A stretch of 64,000 bases of DNA from Mesorhizobium sp. AR02 (lineage in GTDB: Bacteria > Pseudomonadota > Alphaproteobacteria > Rhizobiales > Rhizobiaceae): contig NZ_CP080531.1 of NCBI RefSeq assembly GCF_024746835.1, positions 6,096,001-6,160,000 on the forward strand, in the 5' to 3' direction. The notes beneath the pieces are model-generated. The model saw only the letters and a list, made by a program, of their open reading frames with translations. It did not search any database and was not told where the DNA came from. Positions 54,620 through 63,969 of this stretch are shown here, in pieces (position 1 is the first letter of the stretch; the number at the start of each line of letters is the position of its first letter). The position numbers and the translations under genes are program-made.

Positions 54620-55084
54620 GTGTCGGACAGCGTCAAACACAGGCAATCGAAAGCCAGCGCTTTGGCCGAGGATGGCACGCTCAATCCAGCCCCGGAAAAA
54701 ATCGGCGATCAGAAGTTCCGGGAGGACGGCTTCTTCGATCCGCGCGACATCGTGCAGGTGAAGTACGAGATGCTGCGGCGCGTATCCGTCGACAAAATGT
54801 CGGTAACGGAGGTGTCCGACGAATATGGCGTCTCCCGCCCGACCTTCTACCAGGCCAAAGCGGACTTCGAGGACGCGGGTCTGGCCGGCCTAGTACCGAG
54901 GAAGCGCGGCCCGCACGGCCCGCACAAGATCCAGAGCGAAGTGCTGGCCTTTCTCAGGGCCCAAGTGGTTCCAGGCGAGCCCATTCGGGCACGCGAACTG
55001 ACGAACCGGCTCTGGACAGAGTTCGGCCTCGATGTCCACCCCAGAACAATCGAGCGTGCGCTCGGCGTAAAAAAAACGGCGTAA
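54620..55084 (+). CDS. Helix-turn-helix protein of the recombinase cassette
   Basis: 154 residues from a GTG after GGGGGGCAGCGCA. The centre has a transposase-type HTH (MSVTEVSDEYGVSRPTFYQA, then LAGLVPRKRGPHGPHK), and a second winged region (LDVHPRTIERALGVKKT). It resembles the N-terminal DNA-binding part of IS-type transposases without a catalytic domain. Probably a directionality or regulatory factor for the recombinase. Confidence 0.75.
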   Translation: MSDSVKHRQSKASALAEDGTLNPAPEKIGDQKFREDGFFDPRDIVQVKYEMLRRVSVDKMSVTEVSDEYGVSRPTFYQAKADFEDAGLAGLVPRKRGPHGPHKIQSEVLAFLRAQVVPGEPIRARELTNRLWTEFGLDVHPRTIERALGVKKTA

Positions 55085-55116
55085 CCATCAGTGGTGGTGC
55101 GCAATTGCATTGCGCG

Positions 55117-55392
55117 ATGCAGTCCCGCGCCACGGAGCGATACGAAATACTGCGCGCCGCCGCGCTTGGTGCCGCGCTCCCTGTGGAGGCACGCAGTGGT
55201 CTTAGCATCCTTCTGCATCGCGGCATGTGGGCCTGGGTTAGCGCGATCTTGCGTGCGCCGGGCTGGTCCCCACCCGCGGCTTCGCCGCCTGTAGCCAGGC
55301 TGCCGATCGCGGACGAAACGTCCGAGCGACGCACAATCATCCACTTGCTCGCCGCCATCGTGATGGCGGCCCCTGAACGGAGAACAGCATGA
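55117..55392 (+). CDS. 91-residue cassette protein
   Basis: MQSRATERYEILRAAALGAA, then LPVEARSGLSILLHRGMWAW and a short hydrophobic C terminus (IIHLLAAIVMAAPERRTA). Its stop overlaps the recombinase start (ATGA), so they are translated together. Similar short proteins precede such recombinases in other rhizobia as far as I recall. Function unknown. Confidence 0.6.
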   Translation: MQSRATERYEILRAAALGAALPVEARSGLSILLHRGMWAWVSAILRAPGWSPPAASPPVARLPIADETSERRTIIHLLAAIVMAAPERRTA

Positions 55393-57506
55393 ACGAAAAG
55401 CTCAAGGTCCAATCGCATCATCTCGAGCGGAGCGCTTACCTCTACATCCGACAGTCATCGATGCGCCAGGTCATGGAGAATGTCGAAAGCACCAAGCGTC
55501 AATACGATCTTCGTGGTCGCGCGATCGGGCTTGGATGGCACGACGACCAGATCACCGTCATCGACAGCGACCAGGGCGAATCCGGCGCTTCAGCGTCGTG
55601 GCGCGAAGGCTTCCAGCGCTTGGTGTCCGATGTCGGCATGGGGCGCGCGGGGATCGTCATGGGCCTGGAAGTCTCTCGCCTCGCCAGAAACAACGCGGAC
55701 TGGCATCGGCTGCTGGAGATCTGCGCTTTGGCCGACACGCTCATTCTCGACGAAGATGGCGTCTACGATCCGGCTAACTTCAATGACCGGCTTCTGCTGG
55801 GCCTCAAGGGCACGATGAGCGAGGCCGAGTTGCACGTTATCAAAGCCCGGTTGCGCGGTGGCATTCTCAACAAAGCACGCCGCGGCGAATATCGCTGTCC
55901 CCTTCCGACCGGCTTCATCTACAACGAGGTTGGCGATGTGGTCCTTGATCCAGACGCTCAGATCCGGGAGATGATCACCCACTTCTTCGAGACGTTCTCG
56001 CGGGTCGGGTCGGCCACGCAGACCGTCAAGGCGTTTGCCAGGGAAGGTCTGCTCTTCCCATCCCGGTTCCGCAACAGCAAGCGGGTGGTCTTCCAACCGC
56101 TGACCACATCGGCGGCCTTACGCACGCTGCACAATCCTCGCTACGCGGGCGTCTATGCCTATGGTCAGCGTCTTTACCGCAGAACCGTCGACGGAAAGAA
56201 ACAGTTCCGCAAACGTGAGCCCAATGAATGGCTCGCATGCATCCCGGACGCACATCCCGGCTATATCAGCTGGGAGCAGTTCCAGCACAACCTCAAGGCG
56301 CTCGAGGCCAATGGCCAAGGCTACCAGACCGCGCGCATCTCGCCACCGCGCGAAGGCGCGGCTTTGTTGCAGGGGCGCGTCATATGCGGGCGGTGTGGCT
56401 GTCACATGAGGGCCCGTTACGTCACCCGGCGCGGTCAGGTGGACACTTGGTACGTCTGCAGCCGCGCCTACGTCTCTCGGGGTGAGCCTCACTGCCAGTC
56501 GATCGCAGGCTGGCCCGTCGACGCGGCGATCGGTGAACTGATCGCTGCGGAAATGACGCCCGCCGCCGTGGAGTTAGCTCTGGAGATCCGAAAAGAGATC
56601 GAAGCGCGCTATGACGAAGCGGACAAACTCCGGCTCCGTGCCGTCGAACGCGCCCAAATCGATGCCGATCTTGCACAGCGGCGGTTTATGCTGGTCGATC
56701 CGAACAACCGCCTGGTCGCCGACACCCTTGAACGCGAATGGAACGACAAACTGCGCATGCTGTCTGATCTACGAGAAGAAAGAGAGAGTGCTCTGCGCGC
56801 AGACCGAGCGACACTCGACGATGCAATCCGCGATCGATTGATCGCCATGACGGCCGACTTCAAAACGGTCTGGCGCGACCCCGCCTTGCCGAACCGAGAA
56901 CGCAAGCGGCTCCTTGCCTATCTCGTCGAAGACATCACATTGCTCAAGTTCCAGGCCGAGGGAGAGACACGGATACACATCCGCTTCAGAGGCGGAAAGA
57001 CCGAAACATTGATCACTCAGAACCCGAAAACCTCCGCACAGCAGGTAAAGACCCGGCCCGAGGTGGTCGAATTGGTCGACAAGCTTCTCGACGAGCATAT
57101 CTGCGCTGAAATCGCTGACATCCTGAATGCAAGGGGAATCCGTCCCGGCGGCTCAGCGCGGCGCGGTAAGGCTGACACCCAGTTCAGCGACTTGCGCGTC
57201 ATCTATCTCGTCAAGCAATATGGTCTGCGCTCGCGCTACGACCGGCTGCGCGAGCGGGGAATGCTGACAAAAGCAGAAGCCTGCGCAAAACTTGGAATCA
57301 CCGAATGCACCCTGGTCAGATGGGCGAAATACGGCATCGTGAAAAGACATGCCTACAACGGCTATATCGGCCTCTATGAACTGCCCGGACCGCACGTCCC
57401 AGCCAAACAGTGCAGCCGATGGAACCAGCTTGCCCATCGGGCAGAGGCCATCCGCCAACTCAACTCCTCAAAATGCTCCGATCTCAAGGAAAGGGCTGTA
57501 GTATGA
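55389..57506 (+). CDS. Large serine recombinase
   Basis: 705 residues. The resolvase domain opens SAYLYIRQSSMRQVMENVES with the catalytic Ser, and VMGLEVSRLARNNADWHRLL holds the conserved Arg residues. A recombinase domain follows, then the zinc ribbon CGRCGCHMRARYV...CSRAYVSRGEPHC and a coiled coil (EIRKEIEARYDEADKLRLRA). A MerR-like HTH ends the protein (TKAEACAKLGITECTLVRWA). It should catalyse excision and integration of the cassette. Confidence 0.9.
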   Translation: MNEKLKVQSHHLERSAYLYIRQSSMRQVMENVESTKRQYDLRGRAIGLGWHDDQITVIDSDQGESGASASWREGFQRLVSDVGMGRAGIVMGLEVSRLARNNADWHRLLEICALADTLILDEDGVYDPANFNDRLLLGLKGTMSEAELHVIKARLRGGILNKARRGEYRCPLPTGFIYNEVGDVVLDPDAQIREMITHFFETFSRVGSATQTVKAFAREGLLFPSRFRNSKRVVFQPLTTSAALRTLHNPRYAGVYAYGQRLYRRTVDGKKQFRKREPNEWLACIPDAHPGYISWEQFQHNLKALEANGQGYQTARISPPREGAALLQGRVICGRCGCHMRARYVTRRGQVDTWYVCSRAYVSRGEPHCQSIAGWPVDAAIGELIAAEMTPAAVELALEIRKEIEARYDEADKLRLRAVERAQIDADLAQRRFMLVDPNNRLVADTLEREWNDKLRMLSDLREERESALRADRATLDDAIRDRLIAMTADFKTVWRDPALPNRERKRLLAYLVEDITLLKFQAEGETRIHIRFRGGKTETLITQNPKTSAQQVKTRPEVVELVDKLLDEHICAEIADILNARGIRPGGSARRGKADTQFSDLRVIYLVKQYGLRSRYDRLRERGMLTKAEACAKLGITECTLVRWAKYGIVKRHAYNGYIGLYELPGPHVPAKQCSRWNQLAHRAEAIRQLNSSKCSDLKERAVV

Positions 57507-57715
57507 AGCCAGTTAGTTTGTGAACAGGCACAGCCCGTTCCCGTCCCACCACAGGATCTTGATCAGCTGCGCTCTCTTCCCTCGGAAGGCGAACAGATGG
57601 CCCGAGAACGGATCCTTCTTCAGTGTCGCCTGAACCAGCATGGCGAGCCCGTCCAGGCCCTTCCTCATGTCGGTATAGCCCAGCGCCAGATGCACCCTCA
57701 CGCCAGCCGGAGCGA

Positions 57716-58639
57716 TCAACACAATGCGGCCTCCCGTTCGGCAACCTCACGGCGCACGGCTTCCGGATCGCTGCCGATCGGCGCGAACACCCGCCGTCCG
57801 TCCGCCAATTCCACCGCCGTCATGCCGTCGAGCGGCTGCAGCAAATCGTGCAGAACAGCGGGCATCGATGAGGCCGAAGTGCCTTCTTCAATCACCGCAA
57901 CCAGCGCCAGCTTGGTGCGCTTTTTCTGCGCAAAGCCAAGCTGGACGCGCCAGCGGAATAGCATGCTGGTCACGATGCCATGGCGGCGGCAAACCTCCGC
58001 CACACTGATGCCGGGCTCCTCCGTTTCCAGGACGATGGCGAGCTTTTCCTCGTCCGCGAAGCTGCGTCGGTTGGTGCGTTCCTCGCGCGGCGGATCTGCA
58101 TCCGGCGCGTCTGTCAAGCCGCTTTTCACCGACATTTCCTTAGCAGCGCTGCTAGCACTAGTGCTAACGACCGGACGGGCGGAGGGGTGAAGATGCGCGC
58201 GCCAGTCGATTTCCACCTCGCCGTCGTCGAAACGGTCACACCATTTGCGCAGCGAATAGGGCGACAGATGCAGCGCGGCTGCGTATTCGCGCACGCCCAT
58301 TCCGCTCCAGCTCATCGCTTCAACATGTATCGCCCAGAACGCCTGGACGGCGCGGTTGCGCACGTCCGTGCTCACCGCATGGCGAAGCCGTTGGCGTTTC
58401 CTGAGCCGCTTTTCCCGCTCCTCCCGGCGCTTTTGACGGCGCAATTCCTGCAGATATTCCGCATGCTTACGCCCCACCTCCTTGCCGGCCAGGTACTCCA
58501 GCCAGCGATCGAACGTGCACTTCCAGAGCCCGTGCTGACGACAATAGTTCGTCCGATCAAGGCCGCTGCGTTGCCACGCCTCAATGTGAATCAGCCACCA
58601 GGACTGGCGCGCCTTGTTCTCGAAATGTCTCAAATTCAC
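57716..58639 (-). CDS. tnpA: IS66 accessory protein TnpA, long form
   Basis: 307 residues from a GTG with GGAGGA six bases before it. It has duplicated HTH-like parts: AVQAFWAIHVEAMSWSGMGV with LHLSPYSLRKWCDRF, and SVAEVCRRHGIVTSMLFRWR, plus the C-terminal DGMTAVELADGRRVFAPIGS of IS66 TnpA. It overlaps the tnpB start. This long form is typical of one IS66 subgroup. Confidence 0.88.
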   Translation of the reverse strand: MNLRHFENKARQSWWLIHIEAWQRSGLDRTNYCRQHGLWKCTFDRWLEYLAGKEVGRKHAEYLQELRRQKRREEREKRLRKRQRLRHAVSTDVRNRAVQAFWAIHVEAMSWSGMGVREYAAALHLSPYSLRKWCDRFDDGEVEIDWRAHLHPSARPVVSTSASSAAKEMSVKSGLTDAPDADPPREERTNRRSFADEEKLAIVLETEEPGISVAEVCRRHGIVTSMLFRWRVQLGFAQKKRTKLALVAVIEEGTSASSMPAVLHDLLQPLDGMTAVELADGRRVFAPIGSDPEAVRREVAEREAALC

Positions 58640-58763
58640 CGGAGATCCTCCATGCAACGAAGGAACCCCACATGCTGCGATTTTGCACTACTCGATCTGG
58701 GTGCACAGACCGGACGCTTACGACGCTTACAACCAACCGATTAAGATGGCAGGATAAAAGCGA

Positions 58764-58909
58764 GCACATTGCGCTGCGGTTGGGTTGTTGTTCTTCAATT
58801 GGTTAAGACGTGATTTCGCAATGTGCGAGTGTTTCCTGCACATTGCGAGAATCGCGATTTCCCAGCTATTCCCGTGACTTAGTGCAATGTGCGGGAGCCG
58901 TTCCCGCAC
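58764..58909. repeat. Four alternating copies of GCACATTGCG plus a hairpin
   Basis: GCACATTGCG at 58764-58773, its complement CGCAATGTGC at 58817-58826, GCACATTGCG again at 58838-58847, and TGCAATGTGC at 58883-58892. The last leads into GTGCGGGA-gccgt-TCCCGCAC (58889-58909). Regular inverted copies suggest binding sites for a dimeric protein. No convincing gene lies in 58740-59411. Confidence 0.6.
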
Positions 58910-59411
58910 TTTGATGAGGATGAGGCCGGGAAGGGGGCGTGGTCAGAGACGGCGCTGAGACAGCCTCTCGCCGGCACACAACGAGGTGGTGGATAGTCAA
59001 CGTCGGAACCACGTCGACCTGGCCTGCGGTGGCTCGCGATGGGCGGCCGGTTCGGCTGCCGGGAGAGAGGCTTACTACGGCCCCGATAGTCGACGTCGCC
59101 AGCATCGGCCGTAGGATGGCGGCCGAGCGCTGGCTTGTCGGCTGGCGCCATCCTCCGCACTGCGGATGCATGGGCTTCACGGTCCCGATGGAAAGCGCGC
59201 CGGTAGCGACACGTCCGCCACCAAATCCAAGCGTCCACCGGAGGGTTCCTCGGGCCCGGCATCCGCCGGCGCTGCGCATCGCCCAGCCGTACTGGCTGTC
59301 GTCTGCCAGGGGTCTCTCCATCCTGACAGGAATGCGCAAACCATCGTGTTACGGTTTGGCCGTTTTACGTCACTGGCCTGATAGCCATCAAAGCAAATTG
59401 GAGAGGTTGCC

Positions 59412-59789
59412 ACGTCTAGGATCAACCGCCGCGCCTTGCTTCTCCACTCTGGCAGCGCAGTCGTCGCCTCATCGGTTACGGCGGCGGCGCTCGGCACAGA
59501 GCCGCCGGGTCAAGACCAAGGACCGCCCAGTAATCTGCGAGCGCTGATTGAGGCGCACAAGATAGCCTATGCTGAGTTCTGCAAAGCCCTGCACGAGATA
59601 GGCGGTGGCCGCGGCGACTCCGCCAGAGCCAGCCGGGAAGAGGAGAGGGCACTGCTCGCCATCTGCGGCTATGTTGCGGTTGAGGAAGGGGATCGGCTGG
59701 CCAAGGCCCGATATCTATTAGAGATCGAGGCGCGCGGTGAGCTCGACCTCGCAGAGCATACGCAGGCGGTTCTCCGATCGACGATGTGA
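59412..59789 (+). CDS. Tat-exported small hypothetical protein, unusual start
   Basis: The frame encodes a twin-arginine-type signal (SRINRRALLLHSGSAVVASS) and a helical body (IEAHKIAYAEFCKALHEIGG; EERALLAICGYVAVEEGDRL). GGAGAGG sits properly before an ACG at 59412 where homologues would start with ATG; the next start is a TTG at 59436 inside the signal. Probably a start-codon mutation. Such short Tat proteins are abundant in Mesorhizobium; function unknown. Confidence 0.5.
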   Translation, partial: TSRINRRALLLHSGSAVVASSVTAAALGTEPPGQDQGPPSNLRALIEAHKIAYAEFCKALHEIGGGRGDSARASREEERALLAICGYVAVEEGDRLAKARYLLEIEARGELDLAEHTQAVLRSTM

Positions 59790-59965
59790 AGGGATGAGGC
59801 GACCGGAGCACGGTCGGTCAGCTACTGAATGTCTGGTATGCGCCTCATGCACGAACCCGCTTCGCGGGAGGGTCGCCTCGACCTGAGATGGCGCGACAGG
59901 CATTTGACTTGAGCGGGTAGAGGCGTCGATCTGACCATGGAGTTCCCTTCAACGAGGAACTCGCC

Positions 59966-60871
59966 ATGGCTACCCTGTCGACCGATGCACCAATCTCTCC
60001 GCTTCGCCAGCGCATGCAGCACGACATGCTCATGCGTGGCCTGGGCTCCCATACCCAGCAGGACTACGTTCGTCACGTCCGGCGCTTCGCTGTGTTCCTT
60101 GGCCGCTCGCCGGACACTGCGACGGCTGAGGACATCCGCCGATTCCAGCTGCATCAGCATGAGAGCGGCGTCGGCCCTGCGACGATCAATGGCGCGGTCT
60201 CGGCATTGCGGTTCCTGTTCCTCGTGACGCTGAAGCGGCGGGATCTGGCGCGCGCGCTGGTGATTATGAGGTATCAGCGCAAGCTGCCCGACGTGCTGAG
60301 CGTGGAGGAAGCGGCGCGGCTGCTCGAAGCGGCGCCAGGCATCAAGTACAAGGCCGCGCTCGGTGTCGCCTATGGCGCTGGTCTGCGCGTGTCCGAGGTC
60401 GCGCACCTCAAGGTCGACGACATCGATAGCACACGCATGCTGATCCGCGTTGAACAGGGCAAGGGACGCAGGGACCGCAACGCCATGCTCTCGCCGCAAC
60501 TTCTGGAACTGCTGCGGCTGTGGTGGCGCGAAGGCAGGCGGCGCGGGGTGATGCTCCCGCATGGCTGGCTGTTCCCAGGGCGCAGCTGCACGGCGCCGAT
60601 CTCGTCGCGGCAACTGCATCGCGCGGTCCAGGAAGCAGCCGAAGTCGCCGGCATCCGCAAGCGCGTCAGCCCGCACACGCTGCGCCACAGCTTCGCCACT
60701 CATCTGCTCGAACAGGATGTCGACATCCGCGTCATCCAGGTGCTGCTTGGCCACAGCAAGCTCGATACCACCGCGCTCTACACCAAGGTCTCGACGCGGA
60801 CGATCCATGCGGTCGCAGGGCCGCTCGACCGGCTGATGGCGCTGATGGAACACAAGACGCCGCCCGGCTGA
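59966..60871 (+). CDS. Tyrosine recombinase of an IS91-type element
   Basis: 301 residues. The N-terminal SAM-like domain (DYVRHVRRFAVFLGRSPDTA) precedes the catalytic domain with Arg in YGAGLRVSEVAHL, His and Arg in SPHTLRHSFATHLL, His in LLGHSKLDTTALY and the nucleophile Tyr in the same motif. It is 3 bp upstream of an IS91 transposase, a known pairing in this family. Probably resolves or assists transposition. Confidence 0.92.
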   Translation: MATLSTDAPISPLRQRMQHDMLMRGLGSHTQQDYVRHVRRFAVFLGRSPDTATAEDIRRFQLHQHESGVGPATINGAVSALRFLFLVTLKRRDLARALVIMRYQRKLPDVLSVEEAARLLEAAPGIKYKAALGVAYGAGLRVSEVAHLKVDDIDSTRMLIRVEQGKGRRDRNAMLSPQLLELLRLWWREGRRRGVMLPHGWLFPGRSCTAPISSRQLHRAVQEAAEVAGIRKRVSPHTLRHSFATHLLEQDVDIRVIQVLLGHSKLDTTALYTKVSTRTIHAVAGPLDRLMALMEHKTPPG

Positions 60872-60874
60872 GCC

Positions 60875-62068
60875 GTGCGCACCTCTGTCGAGGTCGCCGA
60901 CATCTTCCGTGCTGCCGGCCCCGCCTATCGGGCCGCCCATGCAGGTCACCTGAGCCTCATCCAGCTCAAGGTGATGTCGGCGATCGAGCATTGCCGAACC
61001 GCGGCGCTCGGCGGTCACGTCGAGGCCTGCGAGGACTGCGGCCAATGGCGGATCGCCTATAACTCCTGCCGCAACCGGCACTGCCCGAAGTGCCAGGGCG
61101 CGGCCGCGCGGACATGGCTCGCCGAGCGTGAAGCCGACCTGCTGCCAGTCGGCTACTTCCACGTCGTGTTCACGCTGCCCGCCGAGGTCGCCGTCATCGC
61201 GTTCCACAACAAGGCGCTGGTCTATGACCTGCTGTTCAAGGCGGCATCGGAGACGATGCTGGCGATCGCGGCGGATCCCAAGCACCTCGGCGCGCGCATC
61301 GGCATCACCGCCGTGCTCCACACATGGGGCTCGGCAATGACGCACCATCCTCATGTCCACATGATCGTGCCGGGCGGCGGCATCACGCCGGACGCGTCAC
61401 GCTGGATATCGTCGCGGCCGGCCTTCCTTCTCCCAGTCAGAGTGCTGGGCAAGCTGTTCCGCCGTCTGTTCCTGACCCGACTGGTCGCGCTGCACGACGC
61501 CGGTCGGCTCGCCTTCTTCGGATCGGCGGCGCACCTCGCCGATCGTCGGGCCTTCCTACGCCACCTGGCTCCCGTCAAGAAGAAGCGCTGGGTGGTCTAC
61601 GCCAAGCCGCCCTTCGCCGGTCCCGGGGCGGTGCTCGCCTATCTGTCGCGCTATACCCACCGGGTTGCGATCTCGAACCGCCGCCTGATCGCCTTCGAAG
61701 AGGCTGGGGTCACCTTCCGCTACAAGGATTATCGCCGCGACGGCACCGACCGGCAGCAGGTCATGACGCTCGCCACAGATGAGTTCATCCGCCGCTTCCT
61801 GCTCCACGTCCTGCCGCGCGGCTTCCATCGCATCCGACATTATGGCCTGCTCGCCGGCTCCGCCCACAAGGCCAGCCTCGCACGCGCCCGCGAACTGCTG
61901 GGCGTCGCTGCCCCGTCCGATGACCACACACCCGAACCAGAGGACTTCCGGCCGCCATGCTCCTGCTGTGGCGGACGCATGATCGTCATCGAGGTGTTCG
62001 AACGGTGGAGGAGGCAGCCGCGCGGACCTCCGAACGCATCGGCACCGATCCGGGAGACCGCTCCATGA
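60875..62068 (+). CDS. IS91-family (HUH) transposase
   Basis: 397 residues from a GTG. The N-terminal zinc finger is CEDCGQWRIAYNSCRNRHCPKCQ, the HUH motif is in HHPHVHMIVPGGG, and the catalytic Tyr region is YLSRYTHRVAISNRRL. Rolling-circle transposases of this type can mobilise DNA next to their terminus by one-ended transposition. It forms an operon with the recombinase above. Confidence 0.93.
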   Translation: MRTSVEVADIFRAAGPAYRAAHAGHLSLIQLKVMSAIEHCRTAALGGHVEACEDCGQWRIAYNSCRNRHCPKCQGAAARTWLAEREADLLPVGYFHVVFTLPAEVAVIAFHNKALVYDLLFKAASETMLAIAADPKHLGARIGITAVLHTWGSAMTHHPHVHMIVPGGGITPDASRWISSRPAFLLPVRVLGKLFRRLFLTRLVALHDAGRLAFFGSAAHLADRRAFLRHLAPVKKKRWVVYAKPPFAGPGAVLAYLSRYTHRVAISNRRLIAFEEAGVTFRYKDYRRDGTDRQQVMTLATDEFIRRFLLHVLPRGFHRIRHYGLLAGSAHKASLARARELLGVAAPSDDHTPEPEDFRPPCSCCGGRMIVIEVFERWRRQPRGPPNASAPIRETAP

Positions 62069-62654
62069 CCCGGCATGGTCTGATTCAGCCTCCAGCCACA
62101 GGCGCTCAACCTGCGGCGACGGACCCACGCGCGCCCATGGTGCTCAGCGAGGCCCGCAGGGCCCCGTCCGCCTGCGCGCAGAGGCTACAAGGCTGTGCGG
62201 AGGCTTCACTGAGCGGTCCGTCCGTGTCCACCGCGTCGCCTAACGGGGGCGGTCACGCCGTCGCCGACATCAGCCGCAAACTAAAATCCCCATAGCCATC
62301 AACTGTGGCCCGCGGGTTCCTGCATGAGAGGCTTTCGTACGCCTCTCGGCACCCGAAACCCTTCAGCATGTCGGCCGCCTTGATCCAGAATTGTTTCGCC
62401 CAATAGCAGACATTCGAAAACCGCACTTGTTGGTCTGCAGCGCGCCACGGAACGAGACGTGGTCAGGCGTACCGCCCATGGCCCCGAAAGCCGTTAACGC
62501 ACGGACGCGCGCCGAAAGTGCGGAGCTTTCTAGTCCCGAGCTTTGGGGGTAGAGTGTGTGTGCGGAATATCTCCGCGGCTATCGCGCGCGCCGGAAACTC
62601 TGCACTTGCGCGAAATTCGGTGCGTTCCGTGTATCGAGGGAAGCGGGGCGACCG
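62069..62654. other. Downstream end of the IS91-type element, non-coding
   Basis: No supported gene. A hairpin GAGAGGC-tttcgtac-GCCTCTC lies at about 62326-62347 and may mark the terminus region of the IS91 element. The stretch beyond, to the hydrolase start, shows no known motif. Confidence 0.35.
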
Positions 62655-63452
62655 ATGACAACCTTTGTTATGGTGCACGGCGCGTGGCATGGTGGGTGGT
62701 GTTGGCGCAAGGTCGCTCAGTCACTGAAGGTGCCGGGCAGTGATCTGTATACCCCCACGCTTACCGGCCTCGGTGAGCGAGCACATCTCGCCTCTCCTGA
62801 CATCGACCTGGAAACGCACATTTGCGATGTGCTCGGTGTGCTGGAGACCGAGGACTTGAAAGATGTTGTCTTGGTTGGACACAGTTACGCGGGAATCGTG
62901 GTCTCGGCAGCCGCGGACAGGGCGGCCAGCCGGATAGCGCGAGTTGTCTATCTCGACGCCATCGTTCCCCGCGACGGCCAGTGCCTGTACGACTGTGCAT
63001 CGGCGCAGGCCAGGGACTATTTCGAGGAGCAGGCGCGGGTCGGGGGTGAGGGCTGGCGCATCCCTGCCAGCGCGGCGACCGTGCAATTCCTCGGGTTGAA
63101 GGAGGAGAGGGACGTGAGTTGGGTAATGCCAAGGCTTACCGCGCACCCGATCCGCACCTTCAGGGAGCCGGTCAAACTGAGTGCGGGTTTCCCACGGGTG
63201 CCGCGGACCTACGTCAATTGCATCGGCGATAAACCACTTGGCCAGCCAAAGAGCGCGCAAGCCGCTGATATCGAGGACTACCACGAGTTGCGGACGGGAC
63301 ACGACGCCATGGTGACCGCGCCAGACGATGTCGCCGAGTTGCTGAGCCGGATCGCGGAGGACATCACCGCCCAGCCCGGGCATCGGCGGACGCGCAGCAA
63401 TCTGCTCGAACCTGACCGGCCGCTCGGCACAATTGCGAAAGACGCCACCTAG
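62655..63452 (+). CDS. Alpha/beta hydrolase
   Basis: 265 residues from the ATG at 62655. FVMVHGAWHGGWCWRKVAQS is the oxyanion-hole start, the nucleophile elbow is VVLVGHSYAGIVVSAAADRA with the Ser, and the catalytic His is in ELRTGHDAMVTAPDDVAELL. This is the salicylate/plant-esterase-like group (hydroxynitrile lyase-like). The C terminus has about 30 extra residues. Substrate unknown. Confidence 0.88.
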   Translation: MTTFVMVHGAWHGGWCWRKVAQSLKVPGSDLYTPTLTGLGERAHLASPDIDLETHICDVLGVLETEDLKDVVLVGHSYAGIVVSAAADRAASRIARVVYLDAIVPRDGQCLYDCASAQARDYFEEQARVGGEGWRIPASAATVQFLGLKEERDVSWVMPRLTAHPIRTFREPVKLSAGFPRVPRTYVNCIGDKPLGQPKSAQAADIEDYHELRTGHDAMVTAPDDVAELLSRIAEDITAQPGHRRTRSNLLEPDRPLGTIAKDAT

Positions 63453-63617
63453 CCAACGGCGACATTGGTCAAACTGCGACGCCTACCGAAGCCAGGCCAA
63501 GGACCGCTTTTGCAAATTGGCTGCTTAAAGCGGTCAGACTGTTGCCGGCCCAAAACGGTCTTGGATCGCGCCACCCAGGATCAGCTGTCGAACCGAGAAA
63601 TCGGTTCAATAACGTTG

Positions 63618-63848
63618 TCACCTGTGCGCTCTGTATCGGATCCCGTTCTCGGATAAGAACTCGATTCCGGCACCTTCCAGGGCATGCCTTATACTCGTCA
63701 GGTTGTTGGCGATAGGCATACGTGCCCCGCGTTCAAAATCTGCAATCGTTTGTCGAGCAACGGTTGCTGCTTCAGCTAACTGTTCTTGGCTCCATCCAAG
63801 CATCGCGCGAGCGCCACGACACTGCTCCACCGTTAGCGCACGTTGCAT
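63618..63848 (-). CDS. XRE-family helix-turn-helix regulator
   Basis: 76 residues, a single XRE domain: CRGARAMLGWSQEQLAEAAT, then VARQTIADFERGARMPIANN and a C-terminal strand GIEFLSENG. Typical of small rhizobial regulators. The ATG at 63848 is chosen; a TTG at 63872 would lengthen it by eight residues. Confidence 0.85.
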   Translation of the reverse strand: MQRALTVEQCRGARAMLGWSQEQLAEAATVARQTIADFERGARMPIANNLTSIRHALEGAGIEFLSENGIRYRAHR

Positions 63849-63969
63849 TTCTATCAATCCGATTGACGTCAATCAATTTGTATAAGATGATGTTCCCCTT
63901 ATCGGCCGAGCTGAGCGCTAGCACGCCCAGCCCGACCTAACCACAACCAAGCTGTTAGGAGCTCGGATC

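Larger units (their letters stand above)
54122..57521. mobile_element. Serine-recombinase cassette inserted in tnpB
   Basis: Four plus-strand genes (DUF5372-like, HTH, 91-residue protein, large serine recombinase) fill the segment between the two tnpB halves. The ends are ACTCACTTGG at the left and, on the other strand, ACAAACTAACTGG at the right, which are imperfectly related. TTGT occurs at both junctions. No target duplication is obvious. It looks like a discrete mobile unit. Confidence 0.75.
53969..57722 (-). pseudogene. tnpB: IS66 tnpB split by the recombinase cassette
   Basis: The N-terminal piece (57722-57522) reads VRVHLALGYTDMRKGLDGLA to ILWWDGNGLCLF. The C-terminal piece (54121-53969) reads YKRLDQGGFTWPRMTGVEGS to LIEGIDWHVPERV. 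Joining them gives a normal TnpB with the usual LCLFYKRL junction and no residue lost. The cassette in between is 54122-57521. Confidence 0.85.
53455..58730. mobile_element. Second IS66-family element, truncated and interrupted
   Basis: The right end GTAAGCGTC (minus strand, ending at 58730) is the IS66-type terminus. Reading leftward come tnpA, tnpB (split) and the tnpC start; the left end is lost at about 53455. A 3.4-kb recombinase cassette sits in tnpB. It is a different IS66 subtype from 25616-28201, with a longer TnpA. Confidence 0.8.

Noticed and set aside
58939..59547. 202-codon plus-strand frame upstream of the Tat protein
   Set aside because: No domain, biased Arg/Pro/Ser composition, and it overlaps the better supported frame at 59412.
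59822..61360. 512-codon minus-strand frame across the tyrosine recombinase and IS91 transposase
   Set aside because: Shadow frame; both plus-strand genes have complete catalytic motifs.
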